Of a stretch of DNA of 64,000 nucleotides, positions 8,683 through 16,832 are shown in pieces. This DNA is from Paenirhizobium cremeum. GTDB lineage: Bacteria > Pseudomonadota > Alphaproteobacteria > Rhizobiales > Rhizobiaceae. Every line of letters begins with the position of its first letter. Positions within the stretch are counted from its first letter, which is position 1. A program made the translations under genes and the position numbers. The stretch spans positions 248,001 through 312,000 of the forward strand of contig NZ_JAGGCS010000002.1 of assembly GCF_022884085.1 (NCBI RefSeq), in the 5' to 3' direction. The notes beneath the pieces are model-generated. The model was not told the DNA's origin. It did no database searches and worked only from the letters and a program-made list of their open reading frames with translations.

Positions 8683-9843
8683 CTAGCGGCCGCCGATCAC
8701 GCCGATATAGTCGGACACCCAGCGGTGATAGGGCACGCACTCGCCCTGGCTTTCGCACTTCGAGGTCGGCGTCTTCCAGAACTTGATCTTGTCGAAGTCG
8801 TTATAGCCGTTGGTAGCGCAGCCTTCGTCGGTCAGCAGTTCATTGCCCTTGCAGGCGGCGCCGACGGAGGGGTTTGCACCGAACCAGGCGGAGACGTCGC
8901 CCTGCACCTTGGGCGAGAGCGAATGCTCCATCCACATGTAGGCGCAGTTCGGGTGTTCGCTGTCGACATGCAGCATGGTGGTGTCGGCCCAGCCGGTGAC
9001 GCCCTCTTCCGGGAAGGTGGAGGCGATCTTGGCGCCTTCCGACTTCATCAGGTTGACCTGGAAAGGCCACGAACCGGAGGCGACGACGCCTTCGTTCTTG
9101 AAGTCGTCGATCTGGATCATGGCGTCGTGCCAGTAGCGGCCGACGAGCTGGCGCTGGCCGCGCAGCAAATCGAGAGCCGCCTTGTACTGGTCCTCGTTCA
9201 GCTCGTAGGGGTCCTTGATGCCGAGTTCGGGCTTGTGCTTCATCAGGTAGAGAGCGGCGTCGGCGACGTAGATCGGGCCGTCATAAGCCTGCACGCGGCC
9301 CTTGTTGGACTTGCCGTCGGGAAGGGTCATTTCCTCGAAGACAACCTTCCAGCTCGTCGGCGCCTGATCCTTGAAGGCTTCGGTATTGTACATCAGCACG
9401 TTCGGACCCCAGACATAGGGAACGCCGTAATGCACGCCGTTGACCGTGTGCCAGGCGGCGTTCTGCAGATGCTCGTCGACGGTCTTCCAGGAGGGGATGA
9501 GGTCGGTGTTGATCGGCTGGACGCGTTTTCCCGCGACGAGGCGGAGAGAGGCGTCGCCCGACGCCGTCACGAGGTCGAAGCCGCCTTCGTTCATCAGCGC
9601 GACCATTTCATCCGAGGTCGCGGCCGTCTTGACGGTTACCTTGCAGCCGGTGTCGGCCTCGAACTTGGTGACCCAGTCGTAATTCTTGTCGGTTTCGCCG
9701 CGCTCGATGTAACCGGCCCAGGCAACGATGGAGAGCGCACCTTCGCCCTTGCCGAGTTCCTTCAGGGGCTCCTGGGCGACGGAAGCAGTGGCAAAGCTGA
9801 AGACGGCCGTGATGGCCGTGCAGGACTGCAAAAATTTCTTCAT
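8683..9843 (-). CDS. ydcS: Polyamine-type periplasmic binding protein YdcS
   Basis: A 386-residue periplasmic solute-binding protein. Residues 1-23 form a signal peptide (ending ASVAQEP). The mature protein shows long blocks typical of YdcS: ERGETDKNYDWV, VKTAATSDEMV, DLVTASGDASLRL, GKRVQPINTDLIP, SNKGRVQAYDGPIY, EGVTGWADTTMLH and VQGDVSAWFG. It delivers substrate, probably putrescine or a related amine, to YdcTUV. The E. coli protein has also been reported to make poly-3-hydroxybutyrate; whether that holds here cannot be seen. It is the first gene of the minus-strand operon, so its promoter must lie in 9844-9980. A repeat element separates it from ydcT, which would favour higher levels of the binding protein. 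Confidence 0.93.
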   Translation of the reverse strand: MKKFLQSCTAITAVFSFATASVAQEPLKELGKGEGALSIVAWAGYIERGETDKNYDWVTKFEADTGCKVTVKTAATSDEMVALMNEGGFDLVTASGDASLRLVAGKRVQPINTDLIPSWKTVDEHLQNAAWHTVNGVHYGVPYVWGPNVLMYNTEAFKDQAPTSWKVVFEEMTLPDGKSNKGRVQAYDGPIYVADAALYLMKHKPELGIKDPYELNEDQYKAALDLLRGQRQLVGRYWHDAMIQIDDFKNEGVVASGSWPFQVNLMKSEGAKIASTFPEEGVTGWADTTMLHVDSEHPNCAYMWMEHSLSPKVQGDVSAWFGANPSVGAACKGNELLTDEGCATNGYNDFDKIKFWKTPTSKCESQGECVPYHRWVSDYIGVIGGR

Positions 9844-9980
9844 GGCAATTTCTCCCGGTTCGGGGCCGCCTTATCGCGGCGTTTGTTCCCGAATAGAAAG
9901 GTGACGCGAAATCGCCGCATTCGCAAATTCATTTGTCAGAAAGCCGTTATCGGTTTTTCCGAATGGTCGGGGACAGGCAT

Positions 9981-10108
9981 CCCTCCCCAACCCCTCTCCA
10001 CAAGAGGGAGGGGCTTTTCCGCGCATGCGGCGGCAGATTTGCGGCAGAACGGTCCCAAGGGTGCTCTCCCCCCCTTGCGGGGAGATGGCCGGCAGGCCAG
10101 AGGGGGAT
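9981..10108. repeat. Palindromic repeat, family C copy 1
   Basis: Lies between the ydcS promoter side and the LysR gene. It has two hairpins: CCCCTC...GAGGGG at 9991-10013, and CTCTCCCC...GGGGAGA near 10064-10085. It ends in the block CCGGCAGGCCAGAGGGGG. Both ends and the order of blocks recur at 44293-44420, which defines a family. No ORF lies inside. Confidence 0.72.
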
Positions 10109-10125
10109 TCCACCAAGATATGAGA

Positions 10126-11034
10126 TTAACGTCCCCGGCCGCTTCTGAGCGCCTCGGCGATGCCGACGAAGTCGCGGGCGGCCTGGGGCAGGCTCGAGCC
10201 CTTGCGCCAGACCATGCCGACCTGGACGACGGGGAGCGCGCCGGAGACGTCGCGGCTTTCGATGCGGTCGCCTTCCAGCGACCAGGGGCGGTAGACGAGG
10301 TCCGGAAGCAGGGCGACGCCCGCGCCGGTTGCGACGAGGCTGCGGACCGCTTCCACCGAGCGGGTCCGGAAGGCGACATGCGGGCGGGCGCCGAGCGCCG
10401 AGAGCAGCTTTCCGGTATTCTCCTCGATTTCGTCGACCGTCAGCATGATGAGCGGTTCGCGAGCGATATCGGCAACCGAGATGATGTCGGCCGAGACGAG
10501 CGGATGGCCCATGGGCAGCCAGAGGCGGTAGGGCGAGGTCTCCAGGATTTCCGCCTGCAGCGCCATGCGGTCGCGCAGGTTGGAAATGACCATCACCGCG
10601 ACATCCAGTTCGCCACCGATCAGCAGGTGCTCGAGATAGGAGCCGTTGTCCTCGATTGCCGAGACCTCGACGCCGGGGCAGGCGCGGCGATAGCGCGCCA
10701 AAAGGTCGGACAGCACGTAGCCGGCAACCAGCGAGGTGACGCCGATATTGAGCGTGCCGCCGGTATTCTCCTGGGTTTCCGAAAAGGCGTTGCGGGCATC
10801 CGAGACCGTGGCGAGAATTTTCGTCGCATGGCGCAGGAACTGGTGGCCGTTATGGGTGATCGACAGGCCACGCGGATGACGCTCGAACAGTTCCACGCCA
10901 AGATCGCCCTCCAGTTCCTTGATCGCTTCGGTGATCGAGGATTGGGAAATGGAGAGGTTCTGGGCGGCGCGCGTTACCGAGCCCTGTTCGGCAACGGCGA
11001 TGAAATACTGCAATTGGCGAAGGGTGAAGGCCAT
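10126..11034 (-). CDS. LysR-family transcriptional regulator
   Basis: A 302-residue LysR regulator. The N-terminal winged helix-turn-helix (about residues 3-61) contains RQLQYFIAVAEQGSVTRAAQNLSIS and the linker pattern LEGDLGVELFERHPRGLSIT. The effector-binding domain starts at about residue 92 (GTLNIGVTSLVAGYVL). It is divergent from the EamA exporter gene across nested palindromes (11093-11123), the usual layout when a LysR protein controls its neighbour and itself. It is also upstream of ydcS on the same strand, so control of the ydc operon is a second possibility. The effector is unknown. Confidence 0.9.
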   Translation of the reverse strand: MAFTLRQLQYFIAVAEQGSVTRAAQNLSISQSSITEAIKELEGDLGVELFERHPRGLSITHNGHQFLRHATKILATVSDARNAFSETQENTGGTLNIGVTSLVAGYVLSDLLARYRRACPGVEVSAIEDNGSYLEHLLIGGELDVAVMVISNLRDRMALQAEILETSPYRLWLPMGHPLVSADIISVADIAREPLIMLTVDEIEENTGKLLSALGARPHVAFRTRSVEAVRSLVATGAGVALLPDLVYRPWSLEGDRIESRDVSGALPVVQVGMVWRKGSSLPQAARDFVGIAEALRSGRGR

Positions 11035-11092
11035 GACCGTTTAGACCACGCTGCGCGAAGCGCCGCAAGCGCGCCGGCAAACCGTCATTCCC

Positions 11093-11123
11093 GCAAGGCA
11101 GCCTTGCAAAGATGCAGCTTTGC
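11093..11123. promoter_or_regulatory. Nested palindromes, candidate LysR operator
   Basis: Two overlapping perfect inverted repeats lie between the divergent LysR and EamA genes. GCAAGGC-a-GCCTTGC is at 11093-11107 and GCAAAG-n6-CTTTGC is at 11106-11123. The motif TTGCAAA recurs at 11104 and 11120. Symmetry and position fit a LysR-type binding region that covers both promoters. Confidence 0.5.
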
Positions 11124-11144
11124 AAATGTCAGGATGTCGATAAT

Positions 11145-12089
11145 ATGATAGCCTCTCCTATTGCGCTCCCTGCGCCTTTCCCGACTGCTGTAACGATGAA
11201 ATCCACGCCGCTCGGCTATCTTTTTGCCTTTACGGCCTTCACCGTTTTCGCCGTACAGGACGGGATCTCGAAGCATCTCGGCGAAAGTTATTCGCCCGTC
11301 GTGGTGGCGGTGGTGCGGTATTGGGCCTTCGCCGCCTTTGCACTGTTTCTCGCCTTCCGTGCCAAAGGGGGGCTCAGGGCGGCGGTCAGGACGAAGCGGC
11401 CTGTCCTGCAGATCATGCGTGGTCTGCTCCTCGGCGGACAGATCCTCATATCGGTTGCCGCCTTTCATTATGCGGGGCTTGCCCAGTCCCAGGCGCTCTT
11501 CGCATCGGCGCCGATCTTTGTCGCGCTGCTTTCGGTGCCGCTGCTCGGGGAGAAGGTGGGATGGCGACGCTGGACCGCCATCGGCGTCGGTCTCTGCGGC
11601 GTGCTGCTGATCCTGTCGCCCGGGCCGGACGGTTTCAACGAATATGTCATCCTGCCGCTGATGTGCGCGCTTTTCGGCGCGGTCTACGGCATCCTCACCC
11701 GGCTCGTCAGCCGGGTGGACCAGCCGGTGACCAGCTTCTTTTACATGTGCATGGTGGGCTATGTCGGCGCCAATGCCATGGCGCCGGCCTTCTTCACGCC
11801 AATCGCGGCGAAGGACTGGGGCTGGATGCTGGCGCTGTGTTGCACGGGCATCGTCGGCCATTTTTCGCTCATCAAGGCCTATGACAATCTAAGCGCCGTC
11901 GTGCTGCAGCCGATCGCCTATTGGCAGCTGGTGCTCGGCTCTGCCATTGCCGTCGTTGTGTTCGGTGAAACACTCCGGTTCAACATGGTTCTCGGTTCGC
12001 TGATCGTCGTCGGCGCCGGGATCTTTACCGTCTGGCGGGAACAGGTCGTCGCCCGGAGAAGGGCCGCGGAGGCATCGGCCGGAGAGTGA
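11145..12089 (+). CDS. EamA/DMT-family metabolite exporter
   Basis: A ten-helix drug/metabolite transporter with two EamA repeats: the first at about residues 20-150, with a conserved FASAPIFVALLSVPLLGEKVGW end, and the second at about 165-295, ending VVVFGETLRFNMVLGSLIVVGAG. Such proteins sit in the inner membrane and mostly export amino acids or related metabolites. The start is uncertain. The ATG at 11145 has AGGA 10 nt upstream, while the ATG at 11196 (MKSTPLGYLF) begins right at the first helix but has no ribosome binding site. A LysR gene is divergent and probably regulates it. The substrate is unknown. Confidence 0.87.
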   Translation: MIASPIALPAPFPTAVTMKSTPLGYLFAFTAFTVFAVQDGISKHLGESYSPVVVAVVRYWAFAAFALFLAFRAKGGLRAAVRTKRPVLQIMRGLLLGGQILISVAAFHYAGLAQSQALFASAPIFVALLSVPLLGEKVGWRRWTAIGVGLCGVLLILSPGPDGFNEYVILPLMCALFGAVYGILTRLVSRVDQPVTSFFYMCMVGYVGANAMAPAFFTPIAAKDWGWMLALCCTGIVGHFSLIKAYDNLSAVVLQPIAYWQLVLGSAIAVVVFGETLRFNMVLGSLIVVGAGIFTVWREQVVARRRAAEASAGE

Positions 12090-12281
12090 TCTCAACTCCG
12101 CCGGCAGGGTCATGCTTGGAACGGCCATTTTTGGTCTTACGTCCAATTCTACTGAAGCCATTGTTGACCTCTTCCTAACGTTACTCAAAAACGGAGCGTA
12201 AGATTCTGTTTATATATTCGAAGTTGTTGATTTAATGCGCCCTCTTTCCAGCGCGGATTAACGCTTCGGGGGAGGCCGCAC

Positions 12282-15200
12282 GTGAAATCCGCCCGTCATC
12301 TCCGGCTTTGCCGGCTGTCTTCAACGAGCGTGCTGGCTCTGTCGCTTGCCTGTGGTTTTTCGGCGGTCGCGCATGCGGATTCGGTCTATTGGTCGGGTGC
12401 GGCGGGCAATAACGACTGGTTCGACAACAGCAACTGGGTCTGGGGTGGACATACACCGGCCGCGGGCGATACCGCGCAGATCGACGGCACGGGCGTTCTC
12501 ATCGACGGTGCGGGCGGTTATGCAGGAAACCTCCTCGTCGGTATCAGTTCCACGGCTGACCTGACCGTTCAGGACGATCTGACGACAACGTCCGTGTCGC
12601 TCGGCTGGAATGCCGGTTCCCAGGGAACGATTACGGTCACGGGCAGCGGCAACGTCTGGAACAATTCCTCTTCGATCACTGTCGGCAATGACGGAACGGG
12701 CTTCATCAATATTCTGGACGGGGCGGAGGTCGCTTCCGGTTCGTTCTATATCGGCGGAGGCCCCACCGGCACGGGAACCGTCACCCTTCAGGACAATTCC
12801 AAGCTCTTCGCCACCGGGGATCTTTATGTCGGCTATGGCGGCGATCCCGTGGATGGCGCGGACGGGCATCTCTATATCTATTCCGGCTCGGATGCGACGA
12901 GCGTGAACGGCGTTATCGCGGATGGCCTGAATACCACGGGTGCCGTGCTCGTGGATGGCGTGGGGTCAACCTGGAACAATGTCTCCCTCCTGATGGTGGG
13001 CGGCGGTGGAGTGGGTACGCTCGACATCGTCAATGGCGGTTATGTTCACAGCGGCAGCGCCACCATCGCCAATCTGGCGACAGCCTCCGGCAGCACCGTC
13101 ACCGTGGACGGCGTGGGCAGCGAGTGGTCGATCGACACGTCGCTCGTCGTTGGCGGCAGCACCGAGGGACATCTCGATATCACGAATGGCGGCGTCGTTG
13201 GAGCGTCGACCGCCGCGCTTGGTTATGCGAGCGGCGGAAACGGTCATGTCTCGGTGGCCGGCGCGAACAGTTCGTGGACGGTCACGAACGATCTTTACGT
13301 CGGGCTGGACGGGACGGGCGATGTCTCCATCGAAGCTTCCGGACTTGTGGAAGCCGGAGCCGTTTATCTCGGTTACGCGAGCGCTGCCGTTGGCGCCATT
13401 ACCGTCGACGATGCCGTCCTGAACGTCACCGATCGCATCGGCGTCGGCTATGACGGCACCGGCACGTTGACAGTTCGGGATGGCGGCACGGTACATTCGG
13501 ATGGCGCCATCCTCGGCTGGAACGCGACGGGCCAGGGCACCGCCTCGGTGAGCGGAACCGGCAGCCGCTGGGAAAACACGGATACGCTCTATGTCGGCAA
13601 TCTCGGCGACGGTTTCCTGACGATTGCCGCCGGTGGCGTCGTCACCAGCACGGACGGTTATGTCGGCACTGAAAACGGCTCCGACAGCGAGGCGACGGTG
13701 ACGGGCGCGGGTTCGTCCTGGGAGATGAGCGGCGCGTTCCTCGTCGGCCACAATACCGGTTCGCAAGGCACGGTGACCGTTTCCGCCGGCGGCTCCATCA
13801 GTGCGCTTCAGGGCATTCTGGGCGATCTTGCCGGTTCGGTCGGTACGATGACTGTCACGGGAGCAGGCTCGACATGGTCCGCACTCGTCGATTCCTCCGT
13901 GCTCTATTCGGGCGATCTCAATGTCGGCCGCTTCGGGACGGGTTATCTGACCGTCAGCGATGGCGGTTCCGTTATCGGCAATCGCCTGCATATCGGTAAT
14001 GAAGCCGGCTCCTCCGGCACCGTTGTCGTATCGGGTGCCGGCTCGAATCTTACGATCGCAGGGCGGCTTTCGGTCGGTATCGAGGGGGATGGCGTGTTGA
14101 CGGTGGCGAACGGCGCGACTGTCAGTGCGGACCGGATCGTGATCGCGGACGACGCGGCATCGAGCGGCACAATCAATATCGGCGCGGCAAGGGGGCAGTC
14201 CGCCTCCGCTGCCGGCACGATCGATAGCGCGACCGTGGTCTTCGGCGACGGTGACGGCGAAATCGTCTTCAATCACACGGGCAGCAGCTATGCCTTCGCC
14301 TCCGATGTGGAGGGGGCGGGAACCCTGTCCTTCCTCTCCGGCCTGACCCTGCTGACCGGCGACTATTCCGCTTTCACCGGAGACCTGAGCATCGAGGGCG
14401 GTCTGGTCTCGGTGAATAGCTCGACGCTGACGGCCGTCGCCAACGTTCTCTCGGGTGCCACGCTCGGCGGTTCCGGCACGCTCGGCAACGTGGCTGTCGC
14501 AAGCGGCGGTACGGTTGCGCCCGGCAATTCGATCGGCACGCTGACGGTTGCCAATATCAGCTTCGCCTCGGGCTCCATCTATTCCGTCGAGATAGACAAT
14601 ACCGGCCGCAGCGACCTTCTGCATGCGACGGGCACGGCCACGATCAGTTCCGGCGCCAGTGTCTACTTCGGTCCGGAAAATGGAACGGACGACGGCAGTA
14701 CCTATTCTGTCGGCACGGTCTATACGATCCTGACGGCAGATGGCGGGGTGTCCGGCACCTTCGGCTCGATCTCGGACGGCTTCGTCTTCCTCGATGGCAC
14801 GCTGGTCTACGATGCCAACAACATCTACCTGACGCTGTCGCGCAACAATACGAGCTTTGCGAGTCTTGGGCAGACCCGCAACCAGATCGCCGTCGGTACA
14901 GCGCTCGACAGCATGGCGAGCGGCGATCCGGTGCAGAGCGTCGTGGCGGGCCTCGGTGAAAGCGCCGTCCGCCCGGCCTATGATGCGCTGTCGGGCGAAA
15001 TCCATGCTTCCGCCAAGGGCATGCTGGTCGATGACAGCCGCTTTGTCCGCGATGGCTTGAACGCCCGACTTCTTGCCGGCGAGACAACGGGAGAGCGCGG
15101 TTTCTGGATGTCCTCCTTCGGCTCCTGGGCGAAGGCGGATGGTGACGGCAACGCGGCCTCTCTCGAACACAATATCGGGGGCTTCCTCGGCGGGGCTGAC

Positions 15201-15914
15201 ACCGTGTTGCTCGATGACTGGCGTCTCGGTTTCGCCGGCGGCTACAGCCGGACCAGCTTCGATGTGGATGGTCGCAATTCGTCTGGAACGTCGGACAATT
15301 ATTCCCTCGGCGTCTATGGCGGCCGCTCGCTCGGCGCGTTCGATCTGAGGTTCGGCGGGGCCTATACCTGGCACCGGATCTCGACAGACCGCTCCGTCGA
15401 CATCGGCAGCTTCAGCGAGGATCTCGATGCCGATTACAATGCTTCGACCGCGCAGTTCTTCGGCGAGGCAAGCTACGGCATAGACACGGGCATCGGCCAT
15501 TTCTCGCCGTTCGCGGGCCTTGCGCATGTGCTGCTGCACACGGATGACATGTCCGAGACGGGCGGTGATGCGGCGATTTCCGCCGCCGGCGACGACTACG
15601 CCGTGACCTATTCGACGCTTGGTCTCAGGGCTTCAACCCCGATTGAACTCGGCGGCACCGCCATCGGCCTGCAGGGCATGGTCGGCTGGCGCCATGCGTT
15701 CGGCGATGCGACGACGACCTCGGAACACGCCTTTGCGACGGGCGATGCCTTTACTGTTGCCGGTACGCCGATTGCGCGCGATGTCGCGGTCTTCGAGGCC
15801 GGCCTTTCCGTTTCTCTGTCCAAGACGGCGACCTTCGGGGTTTCCTATGCCGGTCAGGCCGGCGGCGGCGATTGGGAACAGCAGCTCAAGGGCCGCTTCG
15901 ACGTTCGGTTCTGA
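12282..15914 (+). CDS. Large autotransporter adhesin-like protein (type Va secretion)
   Basis: A 1210-residue self-secreting outer-membrane protein. The GTG start has a strong GGGGGAGG 7 nt upstream. The signal peptide runs to Ala32 (SAVAHA). The passenger (about 33-930) is built of around ten degenerate repeats of 50-60 residues with the pattern VTGAGSTW...LYVGxxGTGxLTIxxGGxV, which should form a right-handed beta-helix. A linker follows, with GGSGTLGNVAVASGGTVAPGNSIGTL split across autotransporter-associated repeats. The C-terminal barrel starts near 937 (RGFWMSSFGSW) and ends in Phe, as outer-membrane barrels do. Its likely role is surface adhesion or biofilm formation. It is monocistronic with an AT-rich leader and ends 11 nt before a convergent LysR gene. 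Confidence 0.93.
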   Translation: MKSARHLRLCRLSSTSVLALSLACGFSAVAHADSVYWSGAAGNNDWFDNSNWVWGGHTPAAGDTAQIDGTGVLIDGAGGYAGNLLVGISSTADLTVQDDLTTTSVSLGWNAGSQGTITVTGSGNVWNNSSSITVGNDGTGFINILDGAEVASGSFYIGGGPTGTGTVTLQDNSKLFATGDLYVGYGGDPVDGADGHLYIYSGSDATSVNGVIADGLNTTGAVLVDGVGSTWNNVSLLMVGGGGVGTLDIVNGGYVHSGSATIANLATASGSTVTVDGVGSEWSIDTSLVVGGSTEGHLDITNGGVVGASTAALGYASGGNGHVSVAGANSSWTVTNDLYVGLDGTGDVSIEASGLVEAGAVYLGYASAAVGAITVDDAVLNVTDRIGVGYDGTGTLTVRDGGTVHSDGAILGWNATGQGTASVSGTGSRWENTDTLYVGNLGDGFLTIAAGGVVTSTDGYVGTENGSDSEATVTGAGSSWEMSGAFLVGHNTGSQGTVTVSAGGSISALQGILGDLAGSVGTMTVTGAGSTWSALVDSSVLYSGDLNVGRFGTGYLTVSDGGSVIGNRLHIGNEAGSSGTVVVSGAGSNLTIAGRLSVGIEGDGVLTVANGATVSADRIVIADDAASSGTINIGAARGQSASAAGTIDSATVVFGDGDGEIVFNHTGSSYAFASDVEGAGTLSFLSGLTLLTGDYSAFTGDLSIEGGLVSVNSSTLTAVANVLSGATLGGSGTLGNVAVASGGTVAPGNSIGTLTVANISFASGSIYSVEIDNTGRSDLLHATGTATISSGASVYFGPENGTDDGSTYSVGTVYTILTADGGVSGTFGSISDGFVFLDGTLVYDANNIYLTLSRNNTSFASLGQTRNQIAVGTALDSMASGDPVQSVVAGLGESAVRPAYDALSGEIHASAKGMLVDDSRFVRDGLNARLLAGETTGERGFWMSSFGSWAKADGDGNAASLEHNIGGFLGGADTVLLDDWRLGFAGGYSRTSFDVDGRNSSGTSDNYSLGVYGGRSLGAFDLRFGGAYTWHRISTDRSVDIGSFSEDLDADYNASTAQFFGEASYGIDTGIGHFSPFAGLAHVLLHTDDMSETGGDAAISAAGDDYAVTYSTLGLRASTPIELGGTAIGLQGMVGWRHAFGDATTTSEHAFATGDAFTVAGTPIARDVAVFEAGLSVSLSKTATFGVSYAGQAGGGDWEQQLKGRFDVRF

Positions 15915-15925
15915 CGAGGCCGATT

Positions 15926-16813
15926 TCAGCCTGTCGGCGGTCCGGGTTCCTGCGGCTCCGGGACGCCTGCTCCCAACAAGGCTTCCATCGCCGCGATGAC
16001 GCGGCGATGCTGGTGCGCATGGCGTGTCCGAACACCGGTCGCGGCATAGACCGTCTGCGGGATTGGCGCGACGTCCTCGACGATAAAAGCGATGCCGGCG
16101 CGATGTAACCCGTCAGCCGTGGTTTTCGTCACGAAAGCGCCGCCGCCGAGGCTTTTCAGCATGCCCGTTATTGTGACGTTCTGGCCGGAAGACAAAGCCG
16201 TGGCCGCAAGTTGCGGCAGGGCCAGCCGGTGCGCCCTGTCAAAGGCCGGGGAATAATTCGCACCGATGTAGTTGTCCCGGGTGAGGTCGCCCACCTTCGA
16301 TGACAGGGTGCTGACCAGCACATAGGTCATTTCGCCGATCCGCTCATAATGCAGGTCGGGCAGGAAGTGGGGCGTGTAGAGGATCGCAAGATCGAGATCG
16401 CCGCTGGCAAGATCCCGGTTCATCTGGTTCGAATAGTCTGCCTCGATATAGATCGAGGTTCCCGGCAGCTCGGCGCGGATCGCCCTCAGCCATGGACCGG
16501 CGAGTTCTTCGGCGACATCCTGCTGGACGCCGATGCGCATGGCGTGTTCGTAGGCGCCGGCGCTTTCGACCGTCCGGGCCGCCTCGTGCCATTGACGTTG
16601 AAGAGCGCGCGCGTGATCGAGGAAACGCAGGCCAGCCGGCGTCGGCGCGGTGCCGCCCTTGTTGCGGGTAAAGAGCGAACGGCCAAGGGCTGCCTCCAGC
16701 GCCTTGATGCGATGGGATACCGTCGACTGCCTGAGGTTCATGCGCTCGGCGGTGCGGTTGAAGCTGCGTGTCTCCATCAGGTCGAGATAGGTTTCGATCA
16801 GCTCGATCTGCAC
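15926..16813 (-). CDS. LysR-family regulator, downstream of arsA
   Basis: A 295-residue LysR protein. The GTG at 16813 was chosen because it begins at the usual place before the helix-turn-helix (MQIELIETYLDLMETRSFNRTAERMNLRQ) and has GGAG 8 nt upstream; the longer frame runs into arsA. The DNA-binding part covers residues 1-60. The effector domain starts near residue 88 (HAMRIGVQQDV). It lies 19 nt after the arsA stop on the same strand, so the two are probably one operon and the regulator likely controls arsA. Use of a LysR protein rather than an ArsR repressor beside an ArsA-type ATPase is unusual. Confidence 0.88.
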   Translation of the reverse strand: MQIELIETYLDLMETRSFNRTAERMNLRQSTVSHRIKALEAALGRSLFTRNKGGTAPTPAGLRFLDHARALQRQWHEAARTVESAGAYEHAMRIGVQQDVAEELAGPWLRAIRAELPGTSIYIEADYSNQMNRDLASGDLDLAILYTPHFLPDLHYERIGEMTYVLVSTLSSKVGDLTRDNYIGANYSPAFDRAHRLALPQLAATALSSGQNVTITGMLKSLGGGAFVTKTTADGLHRAGIAFIVEDVAPIPQTVYAATGVRTRHAHQHRRVIAAMEALLGAGVPEPQEPGPPTG

Positions 16814-16832
16814 GTGGCCGCTCCGCTTGGAC

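Noticed and set aside
8725..11148. An 807-codon open frame on the plus strand across ydcS and the LysR gene
   Set aside because: It lies antisense to two well-recognised genes, has no known motif, and runs through a non-coding repeat. Long shadows of this kind are expected in GC-rich DNA.
12966..15539. An 857-codon open frame antisense to the autotransporter
   Set aside because: It is a shadow of the repetitive, GC-rich autotransporter gene. Its composition is Arg/Ala/Asp-rich with no domain or ribosome binding site logic.
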